A DNA stretch of 46,000 bases from Penicillus capitatus (Eukaryota > Chlorophyta): positions 1 through 46,000 of the forward strand of contig OZ287721.1 of assembly GCA_965649825.1 (NCBI GenBank), in the 5' to 3' direction. Made by a program: the position numbers and the translations under genes. This document shows, piece by piece, positions 11,401 through 20,587 of the stretch (positions are counted from its first letter, which is position 1; every line of letters starts with the position of its first letter). The notes under the pieces were generated by a model. It did no database searches. It saw nothing but the letters and a program-made list of their open reading frames with translations, and had not been told where the DNA came from.

Positions 11401-11964
11401 AAGAACTACTCCCACGTTTTTTGGGAGCGTTACCAGGAGCTGAATGACTGGGAACGTATTCTCAAGAACATCGAAAAGGGAGAACAGAAAATTCAACGTC
11501 ATCAAGACATTGCGAGCGCCCTGCACACCAAAGTCAGTCGCTATCGTAACCCTTGGAACGAACTCAAGGTTTGGCACACCATTCCGTACGCGTCCTTCAG
11601 ACGATGGGTGTTTTAGATACACTATGGAGCGAACAAGGGCAAGGCCTATACAGAAGAGGAGGATCGCTTTATTGTGTGTATGACGAATAGCATTGGCTAC
11701 GGCAATTGGGATCAGCTAAAGACTGAGATACGAAAGAGCTGGAGATTTCGTTTTGATTGGTTCATCAAGAGCCGTACACCGCAAGAGCTGTCTAGAAGAT
11801 GCGATACGTTGATCCGTTTGATCGAGAAAGAGAACGAAGAGATCGAGATCGATGAAAAGGCAAAACGCGTCAGCAAGCGAACGGCACCGGCAAAGAGCGG
11901 CGAGAGTGGTAATCTGGGCAAGAAGAGAAGGACGACGACAACACCAGCAGGCAACGGCACCTGA
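8426..11964 (+). CDS. ISWI-class SNF2 chromatin-remodelling ATPase
   Basis: ATP-dependent nucleosome-spacing motor (ISWI/SMARCA5 family). Order: acidic N-terminus, AutoN-like coiled segment, RecA1 with LADEMGLGKT (spanning an intron) and the DEAH box [12 protein letters not shown], RecA2 with [20 protein letters not shown] and [13 protein letters not shown], then HAND, SANT ([15 protein letters not shown]) and SLIDE ([20 protein letters not shown]). Eight introns restore the frame: 8552-8571 (20 nt), 8759-8789, 8896-8926, 9144-9189, 9370-9421, 9587-9640, 10098-10150 (GC-AG) and 11569-11616. The third starts exactly with GTCACATCA. The tail is lysine/threonine-rich. The family call is very secure. 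Confidence 0.96.
8552..8571 (+). other. 20-nt intron in the ISWI gene
   Basis: The exon before ([10 protein letters not shown]) and after ([11 protein letters not shown]) join in frame only if the 20 bases from GT at 8552 to AG at 8571 are removed; without removal the frame is wrong through the following coiled segment that precedes the next intron. This is close to the smallest spliceosomal introns known (15-21 nt in Stentor and in chlorarachniophyte nucleomorphs). Confidence 0.75.
10098..10150 (+). other. GC-AG intron in the ISWI gene
   Basis: Family alignment needs ..PYTTG joined to [11 protein letters not shown]. The phase fits only with a donor at ACAG|GCAACG and acceptor GTGCAG|GG, i.e. 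a GC-AG intron of 53 nt; the first downstream GT gives the wrong phase. Confidence 0.65.
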
Positions 11965-12086
11965 GAAAGCCATTCTTTTCGTCTGGCTAAGATGATGTAA
12001 AACGATAGAGAATCTCTTATGCAAAAGATAAGGCTCTGGCAAAAGGGGAACCCCACTCCTACTCGACAGCGCCGCCATGTACAGAT

Positions 12087-12095
12087 GTCACATCA
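12087..12095 (+). repeat. intergenic copy of the GTCACATCA nonamer
   Basis: Exact copy of the intron-associated nonamer in the 169-bp gap between the convergent ISWI (stop 11964) and STPGR (stop 12134) genes. It may sit in a 3' UTR. Confidence 0.6.
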
Positions 12096-12133
12096 TATCT
12101 TACAGATCTCTACGCGAGAACGCAACAGATAGA

Positions 12134-13833
12134 CTAGACGCTGTAGGATCCGGGTCCAGGGAGGTCCTCTTGCGTGCCGTGGTCACGCTATAAGATAGAG
12201 AGTGAGATACCAAGAGGGTGCGTCTAAGGTGGTGCTCACCTTCGAGGAGCCAAATCCCCATCCGGGAGCCGTTCTCTTGTAGGAGAGACGCTGCAATCCC
12301 ATTCCTGACGGGCACTGTCCCACTCCCGGACCCGGCGAGCATCCGCTACAGCTCTGATTGGCATGCTCTTTCGAGATGAGAACCTAAACCCGAACCGAAT
12401 CGCTGACGATTTCTAACCGTCGAGCACATGCTTTCTCCAGCTTCTCACGCGTCGCATCGCCGAAACTAAACTGTGGAGATGTCTTCTTATTCGACTGGAT
12501 CTGCTGACCGCACGCCGTCGGTATTCTGTAATCCTTTCCACCTTCCATTAAGGACAAAGGCACATCCGTTTCCTTGAATCGCTGCGTCGTCCGTGCTCCC
12601 CATCCCGGAGCCGAACGCCGCGAAGATACAATCTAGATGCAGACAGATCGCATTCCTTCGGGAGCTTTTCCCTCGAGTGCTCTGCCTGGCGGCCGATGGC
12701 AGAAGGAATGCGATAAGAATTCGGTGGAGGGGAGTCAAAGCCATAGTATGTCTTGGACAGGTCATCATCGACGTACATCTACACGGACGCACTTTGCCAG
12801 TCCCTGGACAGCTACGGCAGAGAGAGCACTTTCTGGAGATCTTCGCGCGTCGAGGTACCAAACACGGTTCGCGTTGAAGTCGGTCGCGTCGAATCCGCCT
12901 GTCGGCCAAGACTCGTTGAACCTCTATAGTTTCCCGGTCCGGGAGCTAATGCACCACGTTCATTTGGTGATCTGGTAGAATTGCCGAATCCGAAAGCTGG
13001 AGAGGAGTTTCTCTCGGAGACTGGCTGGGAACCGATCGATGACTAAAGCAGAGCCAAAACCCATTTGGCTCCAAAAGGAGAACAGATGACGCACGTATGT
13101 TTTGTAAACGGCTCCGGGCGAGTTGTTTCCACTCATAGAGCGGGCATGGGCAGGCGAGACATATTGCTAAGGGCACCATAGCATGTGATCAAACCGTAGA
13201 CGACGCGTTACTTTTGCCGTCGCCTCTCGGAGCGACGTACCGAATCCGACAGAAGGTGCCGTTCGGAGTCTGGAGTGTACTTGAGGACCGAAGGACGATT
13301 TGCGACAGCGGCCGGAAAGATGGCTGCTCGAGATCATGAGCAAGGCCTCATCGTCAACCGTTTTCGATTGGACCATGCTGCAAACGAGGCTGGTCGCTTG
13401 ACGCAAAGAACGCAGGCGGTATCGAAGAGGAAGCAGCACATCCAACGTATACCCTGTCCGCCGCCTGTCTGTTTTGACAGGTCGCTCGGTCCGAGAAAGG
13501 CCATGGCTGTGGATTTCGATGCAGCACGGTAGACGTCACATCACTAAAGGAACGGCCTCCTTCTGCTCTGCCACCTCGCTCGACGAAAACGCCGCCGTCG
13601 AGAACGTTCTTGTGAGACCATAAGCGTCTGTCTTACTAAGAGACGCAACGAACGTCCATAGTTGTCTGTGCGTCATGCAACCGTGACGGGAACAACGCAT
13701 CTGCTTGCTCAGCGTTGAGCACAGAGTCGTCAGAATCGTCAGGGTAAGGAGCAGATGCCATAGTGCTCGGTGCCTCTGCCTCGACGCCGGTTGCAACAGA
13801 GAACAAACTCTGTATGTCTACCACAGACGACAT
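12134..13833 (-). CDS. sperm-tail PG-rich-repeat (STPGR/SHIPPO) protein
   Basis: Flagellum/axoneme-associated microtubule inner-protein type. Repeats seen after splicing: SSFGPQVHSRLRTAPSVGFG then TSLREA; SSIGSQPVSERNSSPAFGFG then NSTRSPN; APGPGNYRGSTSLGRQ with TRTVFGTSTRED; SPPPNSYRIPSAIGRQ; LSYKRTAPGWGFGSSK joined to a final EDLPGPGSYSV and TAG at 12136. Introns that fit: 12188-12239 (contains CTCACTCT), one ending before SSIGSQ, and a 37-nt one between LSLP and MYVDDD. Other splice sites between about 13200 and 13750 are unresolved, including one region holding GTCACATCA at 13535. Start ATG 13833 opens an acidic N-terminus. The call rests on the repeat consensus and is firm; the exon model is partial. 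Confidence 0.8.
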
Positions 13834-14284
13834 AGCTTACGATGCAGCGTCGCGCTGACTGTGACTGCGTTCAAGGTTCCGTCATCCGGAGCTGAGAACT
13901 TGTGGTGAGTTTTCGCCGCGTGGTGACGCGACGGTCCGACGGTTGTTGTTGGTGATCCATCCATCAACCGGCAAACAGCGGTTAGATGCGATAATCGGTC
14001 GTTATTTGCTTCGTCGGTGCGAAACTTTTTTGATAATAACCGTGGCCGATTGCGCGGATATCTCTGTTCAAATTCTCAAAAGCATCCGTTCATCGTTTAT
14101 GCGAGCTCATTCGTAGGTCTTGTCGGGAAATAAGCTTTCTGCTTCTCCTTAGAACGAACGCCGCTCTCTTCTGACAAGTAACGCGTAAACGTGGCGAGGT
14201 TTTGAAGTGAGTCGCCGTTGTTTTGTTTGTCTAGGCGCTAGCCACGTGATAACCCTCTCTCTTAATCTTGCTACCGCGCTCGAA
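13834..14284. other. gap between divergent genes; likely 5' UTR and promoter of both
   Basis: No convincing coding exon. A good acceptor (GTTTGTCTAG at about 14225-14234) upstream of the RNA-binding-protein ATG suggests a 5' UTR intron. Otherwise I see nothing specific. Confidence 0.4.
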
Positions 14285-15400
14285 ATGGCTCCTGCCTTGC
14301 CACCTGCCAATTACTCTAACGAGCACCAGGGTCCTCCGCCCAACTACTACATGCCGAGTGGTCCGTTTCCTGTGGACTTCAATCAGGCCGTGCGTTACCC
14401 GCCGCATCCGGGGCATATGGAACATGTTCCGGTTCCACCGGTGGTATTTCCTTACGCGTGTCCACCTGGACAAGGTCCGCTGTTTGCGCCTGTGCCGATG
14501 CCTCATCCAGGAATGCCGGACGGTTCGATTCCTCGAGCACACTACCCGAACTTCATGCCTGCCATGTCGATGCCGCCGCATATGGCCGTGCCGCGTGGAG
14601 TAATGTCACCGGAAGGTTACATGGAAAACGGCAGTGAGTACTTAAATCCACGTGCCAAGGAGTACATGCCGCCTCGCCTCGGAGGCGACGCTGTGAAAGG
14701 GGGGCAACGCATGGCACCTCCCAATGCAAAGAAGTACATTAAGGATGATCAGAACAGCGAGTCGAATGGAGGACGTGTTCGCACTCGCAAGCGCCGTACA
14801 CGTCGCGGCAAAGACAAGCAAGCTGCATTGCAGGAGAACATTCGGAAGACAGTTTATATTTCCGATATTGACCAGCAAATAACCGAAGAGCAGCTGGCGA
14901 CCGTTTTTTCAGAATGTGGAACAGTGGTCGATTGTCGTGTTTGTGGCGATCCAAACTCGGCCATGCGTTTCGCATTTATTGAGTTTTTGACAGAGGACGA
15001 CGCAAAAGCAGCATTGAAAAAGAACGGGACTGAACTAGGAATGTCCAGACTCAGAGTATTGCCTTCGAAAACGGCAATTGTACCGGTCAATAAAGAACTC
15101 ATGCCCAAAAATAAAGAGGAGATGGAACAGTGTAGCAGAACAATTTATGCAACCAACATCGACAAGAAAGTGGACAGAGAGGACGTCAAGCGCTTCTTTG
15201 AGGCACTCTGTGGACAAGTTCTCAGACTCAGACTCCTGGGAGACCATGCCCACTCCACCAGAATTGCTTTTGTCGAGTTCAGTCATGCCGAGAGCGCATT
15301 GGCGGCGCTCAGCTGCAGTGGCGCTCTCCTGGGAACCATGCCCATCCGTGTCTCTCCCTCCAAGACGCCTGTCCGATTCTCTGCCGCCGACAACGAATGA
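14285..15400 (+). CDS. CID8-type RNA-binding protein: PAM2 motif plus two RRMs
   Basis: Cytoplasmic mRNA-binding protein predicted to dock on poly(A)-binding protein. Pro/Met/Tyr-rich N-terminus; a PAM2 motif YLNPRAKEYMPP near residue 120; a basic linker (RTRKRRTRRGKDKQ); RRM1 with TVYISDIDQQITEEQL and FAFIEF; RRM2 with TIYATNIDKKVDREDVKRFF and RIAFVEF, closing with GTMPIRVSPSKTPVR. The RRM pair and the PSKT linkers closely resemble the plant CID8-13 group. The coding part is intronless. ATG 14285 is preferred over an upstream GTG-initiated extension, which would cross a probable splice acceptor. Confidence 0.92.
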   Translation: MAPALPPANYSNEHQGPPPNYYMPSGPFPVDFNQAVRYPPHPGHMEHVPVPPVVFPYACPPGQGPLFAPVPMPHPGMPDGSIPRAHYPNFMPAMSMPPHMAVPRGVMSPEGYMENGSEYLNPRAKEYMPPRLGGDAVKGGQRMAPPNAKKYIKDDQNSESNGGRVRTRKRRTRRGKDKQAALQENIRKTVYISDIDQQITEEQLATVFSECGTVVDCRVCGDPNSAMRFAFIEFLTEDDAKAALKKNGTELGMSRLRVLPSKTAIVPVNKELMPKNKEEMEQCSRTIYATNIDKKVDREDVKRFFEALCGQVLRLRLLGDHAHSTRIAFVEFSHAESALAALSCSGALLGTMPIRVSPSKTPVRFSAADNE

Positions 15401-16317
15401 AGGGATGTACCCCATCACACCACACCACACCATCGTTCTTTCCGTTGTCCCTTCCTTCTCTTTTCATCTATTTTACCAACAAACTCCTAGAGGTGTCTGG
15501 ATGTTCTCTCACTATCATCAGCATCGTTGTTATTGCTGCCGCCCTTTCGCCCAGCACTGACAGCGATCGATGTGTACACAACCTGTGTGTTATTGTTGGT
15601 GTTGTCAAAGATGATCATTTTCAAGTTTGGATGGATGAGGATGGAGGGTCATTGGCTTTATTAAGCACACAGGGACATTCTCGTGTTGTTTGTTGTTGTC
15701 GATCTTATGGTTGTTGCGATTGTTTCGTGGGTTGGCCAATCACGTTACTGTTGTTTCTTTTCTCCTGGTCGTTTGGGCGCAGTTCCCCCCATCTCATGTA
15801 GTATCAGGAAGGCATTTCTAGAATTGCCGCTATGGAATGTGCGTTGCGAGTTGATATTTCGGTGGAGGTTGTATTGGTGAGCCATCCATCCAGCCAGCCA
15901 TGTATTGAGAATCAAAAGAAGCTTCATCATACATACTCTATTTCGTTCGACCGTGTGTCCTTATTGGCTCACTCGTATCAACGAGTTGCTTTGGCAATCT
16001 CTATTTGATTATTATCCGAGGCATTGTTTTTTGCATTCCAGGTCATTGTGGTAAGGGACATCGGTAGATCGTAGTTTATCTCATTTTATCAGTGTGCGTC
16101 ATTTCCGGCTAAGTTACATCAGGCAGACAAACAGACAGATCTAACTGCTGCCCCATCTATGTATGTTTGGCAACCACCCATATATCCAAAATAAATGTGG
16201 ACTGCCCTTCATGTAATCTCATTTTGTGTTTAGACGATGAAACGGCTGAGATGCACGCACGTACATACGCACGTACACGAGGGCGGTGATGATGTGACAG
16301 CTCTGTCGGCGGCGATC
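15401..16317. other. long gap: 3' UTR of the RNA-binding protein and leader of CFIm25
   Basis: T/G-rich, no credible exon. AATAAA at 16190-16195 is a possible poly(A) signal. The CFIm25 leader contains TGATGTGACAG at 16290-16300, 17 bp before its ATG, a likely splice acceptor. Confidence 0.5.
16290..16300 (+). promoter_or_regulatory. probable splice acceptor (TGATGTGACAG) in the CFIm25 leader
   Basis: Same 11-mer that ends proven introns in Miro, the zinc-knuckle gene, HGD and the 18983 gene. Here it sits just upstream of the start exon, so it should end either a 5' UTR intron or, less likely, receive a trans-spliced leader. Confidence 0.55.
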
Positions 16318-17190
16318 ATGGCAGACACGTACCTTCAAGGACGTCAGGCGAATGGGCAGACCTCCTATGCCCTCCACCCCATTAGCAACTACACGTTCGG
16401 CACCAAAGCGCCCAAAGTTGAGAAAGACACGTCTGTCAAGGAACGTCTCGACCGTATGAAGCACAAGTGCGCCAGTGCTCAGTGCATCGGGTGCTATAGC
16501 TGCTAAAACACATCCATCTGTGTGGACAGATATGACAAAGAAGGGTCGCGTTTCTCTGCAGAAGGTATCCTGCTTGTACAGGAGCATGGCCATCCTCATG
16601 TCTTGCTTCTGCAAATCGGCAATACATTTTTCAAGCTGCCCGGCGGCCGACTGCGCCCAGGCGAAGATGGTAGAGACATCGATGCCGATCGACCATCGCC
16701 ACGTTCCTTTGCTTTCACAGAGATCAGTGGCCTGAAAAGAAAACTGACGAATAATCTCTCGCCTTCCAATGCGGCTCTGGGGCCTCAGTGGGAGGTGGGC
16801 GAATGTGTGGGGATCTATTGGAGGCCAAACTTCGAGACGATTCTCTATCCATACCTCCCACCACATGTCACGCGGCCCAAAGAGTGCAAGAAGCTCTTCT
16901 TGGCACCCTTGCCCGAGAAATGCTATTTCTCTGTAATGTATGGCCTAGTGGGGGCAGTGTGTGAGGCGTGTGGTATCCAGGTGCCAAAGAATCTGCGTCT
17001 GTTGGCAGTGCCTCTGTTTGAGCTCTATGATAATGTCCAACGCTATGGACCCATTATCTCAGCCATCCCTCAAATGCTCTCACGCTTTCGGCTGAATTTT
17101 GCAGGAGAGCGCGAAGACATTGCACGTTCTCTCACTTCTGCCCCGATGTCGATCTCCACCGAAGACCAGCAACAGACACAGGCATCTTAA
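16318..17190 (+). CDS. NUDT21: CFIm25 / NUDT21, cleavage factor Im 25-kDa subunit
   Basis: Nudix-fold subunit of pre-mRNA cleavage factor I that recognises UGUA for poly(A)-site choice. Family landmarks: SNYTFGTKAPKVEKD, EHGHPHVLLLQIGNTFFKLP with GGRLRPGED, YWRPNFE, KECKKLFLAPLPEK and LFELYDNVQRYGPIISAIPQ. As in the family, the Nudix box lacks the full set of catalytic glutamates, so it should bind rather than hydrolyse. Introns 16467-16529, 16670-16720 and 16933-16980. The third is 48 nt with no in-frame stop, so retention would insert 16 residues. It has a Gln/Ser-rich C-terminal tail. Convergent with the arginine deiminase gene (stops 82 bp apart). Confidence 0.95.
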
Positions 17191-17272
17191 CACAACCAAC
17201 ACGCAGGAAGCGTAAAACGGGAGAAACAAACGGACAATGTTCTCTTCTATATGTGATCGTCTGTCAGTCCAT

Positions 17273-18898
17273 CTAACCCAATCGCATTCCTTTCAGGGGC
17301 GAAGTAATCGACACAGATGGTGTCCTCTCCTGGCCACTCCTTCGTTTCAACACTTGTGTACTGCAATGTACGGCACCGTACATCGAGGTAATAGAGGAGA
17401 ACTTAATCGCCTGCCATAGCCGTGATCCATACCGAGGCATTTGGCAGAGAAGGGGCAAACCTCGACGCGTCCATGAAAGAACGGAGAGCGGACCATTTTC
17501 CGGCTAGCCTCCGCATCGGCAGAGAGAATCGTCCCGTTGCCAAGGTTCAGTACATTGCAGGCGTACCGTAGCTGTTCTTCTCGGCTCACCGGAATAATCT
17601 GATACCCTTTGCTCTGAACATAGGCACTGAATTCGATGTCTTGTGCCAGACAGTGATAGCGACGGGTGATCGGATCCAGTTTGTATTCGTCGACGAGGCG
17701 ATGGATCGGAGAGGAGGTCTGCATAACATCCTCCAGCATCAGACAACTGTCAAAGCCCGTGATATTGAAGACGCAATCGAGATGCATGCGATCTTGACTC
17801 TGATCCCGACAGTCCTTAACGACTGCCACGTACTGCGTACCCAACCAGTCACGATCCATCAGTTGCTGACAGGCAGCAAAATTGGAACGCAGACCGACGC
17901 CAATGAAACACAGTTCTAATCCAGCAGGGAAAAAATCGCCGCCTTCTAAGTAACCGGGCTTCTCGATAGCGCCCAGAATGCCGATTCCTGAAAAAGAGTG
18001 AGAAAAGGCGGCGGTGGCGGCGGCGTACTTAATTTCTTAAAGCAGTAGGAAAGCAGCTTGACTTCGGGTGCGCGCTGTGTCGAGTGCAATCGGCCCATGA
18101 CAATACCTTTGGCCGTCGTAATCTGCTGATCTCTTGTGTAGATCAGGTTGGACAGAGGCTTGTACTCGTATCTTGGCTCCAGTCCTGTATTCCTCTCCGT
18201 CGGCGTGAGCTGCACCCTCGGCTGCACCATCAACACATCGATCAGCTGATCCAGCGACATCTTCTGCAATACCTACACAGCGTCGAGCCGCCAGTCCATG
18301 GGGCACAGCATAAAGTACTGACTGTTCTCTTGTAGGCATCGCTCAAGGAGTAACGATCGTCGTCGCTCAGTGTCGCTGGATCGCAATCGGGATTCAGAAC
18401 GTAACGAAGGGCGTCCATTGCCAGATCCTCGAGTTCCACTCTGGCATTGATGTACTTGTCTGCCTCGTGTGCCAGAATCCCTCGAACCGTCAGAACTGTA
18501 CGCGCTTAAGCTGAGTGCGATCGATACAGCCGCTTCCGACATCCTTTACCTTTGATCCCATGCGATCTCAGAATCCTTCTGAACTCGGCGTGCTGTTCTT
18601 TGCATGCATCTAAATTGAGAGGCCGCTCATAGAGCGACGCTCTCGGATGCAGACCGCCCATAGCATTCGATGCGCCTTCTGGCTCACTCACCAACACGAC
18701 CTCCGCAACATCGTTCTCGTGCTCCTGCCAGAACATCACGAACGAGCGGACATCTTTCTCGTCCCTTGCCTGGCAAACGGGTCGCATGTGATCGACCGTT
18801 ACGACGTGCTCAGCGTCGTTGTCTTCGTCGATTTCGTCGCTCTTTTGCAGAGCGTCTAGGTCTCCGAGTGAGTGTGGCTCCAGTCCTGCGGCGAGCAT
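17273..18898 (-). CDS. arginine deiminase
   Basis: Predicted to hydrolyse L-arginine to citrulline and ammonia (guanidino-modifying superfamily). Motifs in order: SNAMGGLHPRASLYERP; LRSHGIKVLTVR; YKPLSNLIYTRDQQI; GYLEGGDFF; MHLDCVFN (active-site His); and the C-terminal MYGAVHCSTQV with the nucleophilic Cys. Introns: 18496-18549, 18273-18322, 17988-18028 and 17411-17460; all restore family continuity. The 17988-18028 intron ends in a CTCACTCTTTTTCAG tract. Start ATG 18898 is the most upstream fitting the frame; the first ~75 residues (acidic, QKSDEIDEDNDAEH) are not clearly conserved. The intron content shows a genuine eukaryotic gene although the family is mostly bacterial. Confidence 0.88.
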
Positions 18899-18982
18899 GA
18901 GACGATCGGTGTCCAAAAGAGGAAATCGAGCGATACATGTGAAAATCCATGTCCATTGCCGAGGGGATGTATCATCTTGACG

Positions 18983-20492
18983 ATGGCGGAACGTCCCATT
19001 CCTGTAACCCCCGACGGTATTGACAAGTGCCCGACGTTCTGTCCTTCTGCCCAGCGCAAAGAGAGACGTCGCCGTCGCACAATGCTTCCGTCCTCGCGGA
19101 ACGATAGAAAGAGCAGGGCCACGAAATCCGAACCAGCAGAGACGCTGGACGCACCCGTCGACGTTGTATCCGACTATCGTGACGTCGCGTGCCTCAAAAC
19201 GTCTCTCGAGAATGTGCAGCGAGATATGATGACGGATCCATCGGACCTCGAACTCGAAGGGAGCCTCCGTGAGGTTATCAAGGAGTGTACTGTGGTGAGA
19301 CAAGATCTCTCCCAAGGCACTGTGAGCCAAGAGGGCCAAATGTCACATCAACGTACGCCATTTCATGGAGTTAGAAGAGTGAGATGGATGGACTGTACAG
19401 GTGAAATACGACGACGATATCCACAGAGACAGCGTACATCCCTGATGCAGAGCTATCGAGAAAAGTCATCTCCGACGAAAAAGAGTGAGAGACGCATCGA
19501 GAAATCTCGATCTGGCAAAGGACCCAATGGCCAGGGCAGAAGAAAACTGACAGAGACTGCTGCCGCAAAGAACAGGGAGGCCATTCAGCGAGAAGGTCCA
19601 CCCCGCTGTCTTCTCTGCTGATGTGACAGGTTGTGTTTTAGTATCTGTGCCTTCTGAGGCGATCGGTGATGAGGACAAGGACGATCGTCCGACAGGGGAA
19701 ACGAAATCGCCGTCGCTCAAATTGCCCTGCCGTGCGCAGACCACCTCAGCATCACTGAAAGAAATCATTGCTTCATTCCGTCGTGCTCAAGAGGCACCTC
19801 CGCCGCCACCTTGTCCACCAGCTTTGCCTCCTCTATCAGAAGAGATCACACCCGAACCTGTTCAGCCACGTGCTATGCAGATGCACAACGAATGGCAACA
19901 AGAACAGCGAGAGTCCTTCGTGCAAGACGCTTCCCCTGCGACCAAAGTCTATGTCATGCCAAGTGGATACATCGTACAGAGTGTGCAGATGGTGTTGGAG
20001 AAGAAACAGGCAGAGAAGGCAGATGAGAGGATGCCTGCTCTCTATCCTTTCTTTCGACCCGAGCCCTATCGCTGCCGGTCTTCTGGATGCTATCTCCCGC
20101 TCAGAGAGGCCCCTGTCGAAGTGTCATGCTCTTTTATGGAGACGGATGTGCGACTGGAGATGATCAAGACGGCACCGAGGAAAGAAGCTTTTCCAGCTGG
20201 GGGTGTTCCTGGAGGTATCGATGTGCGAAACTTCCTGATCGAAATGGAAGAGAATGAAAAGAGATTTCGCTTCTTGCCCATTCCTTTGCAGCAGCATTCC
20301 CTTTATCCACTCAACAGAGACACTCAGGAATTACTCGCACAGTTAGAACAAAACGTTATACACCATGAGCCTCTATTATCAGGCGAAACAGACGTCACAT
20401 CAGAAGAAACGCAGCTCAGCAAAACATCGTTAGACCTAGAACAGCGACTGCAAGATTTTTCGAGAAGACTGGAGCAGTTCTGTGAAGCCTAA
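18983..20492 (+). CDS. unrecognised protein with Pro-rich linker and C-terminal coil
   Basis: I do not recognise it. Start ATG 18983 (MAERPIPVTPDG); basic N-terminal third; then a Pro-rich linker (APPPPPCPPALPPL), a segment with VYVMPSGYIVQSVQMVLEKK, and a C-terminal helix (SLDLEQRLQDFSRRLEQF). Probable introns: 19342-19374 (33 nt, starts GTCACATCA), 19608-19629 (22 nt, ends TGATGTGACAG, needed to pass an in-frame TGA) and possibly 20394-20414 (21 nt, starts GTCACATCA, in frame). A second AAAAAGAGTGAG tract at 19483-19494 may mark another small intron. Divergent from arginine deiminase with 84 bp between the starts. Confidence 0.6.
19608..19629 (+). other. 22-nt intron ending TGATGTGACAG
   Basis: The upstream frame stops at TGA inside this stretch; the downstream frame lacks an ATG upstream of its conserved-looking text. 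Removing the 22 bases from GTCTTCTC to TGACAG joins the two frames exactly. Confidence 0.7.
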
Positions 20493-20587
20493 GTCTTATC
20501 CTACAGAAACGGGTGGCAAAGCAGTCTATGTACGATGTCTTACAGCCTGACAGTAAGTAATACTTGTGCCATATACCATCATCCGTT

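Noticed and set aside
14231-14603. Open frames on both strands over the Pro/Met-rich start of the CID8-like gene
   Set aside because: They are shadows of biased codons (His/Arg/Met-rich), without start context or homology.
18506-19339. Long minus-strand open frame of 277 codons overlapping the 18983 gene
   Set aside because: Only the part up to 18898 matches arginine deiminase and its neighbourhood. Upstream text shows no family signal, and the plus strand has splice-consistent coding there.
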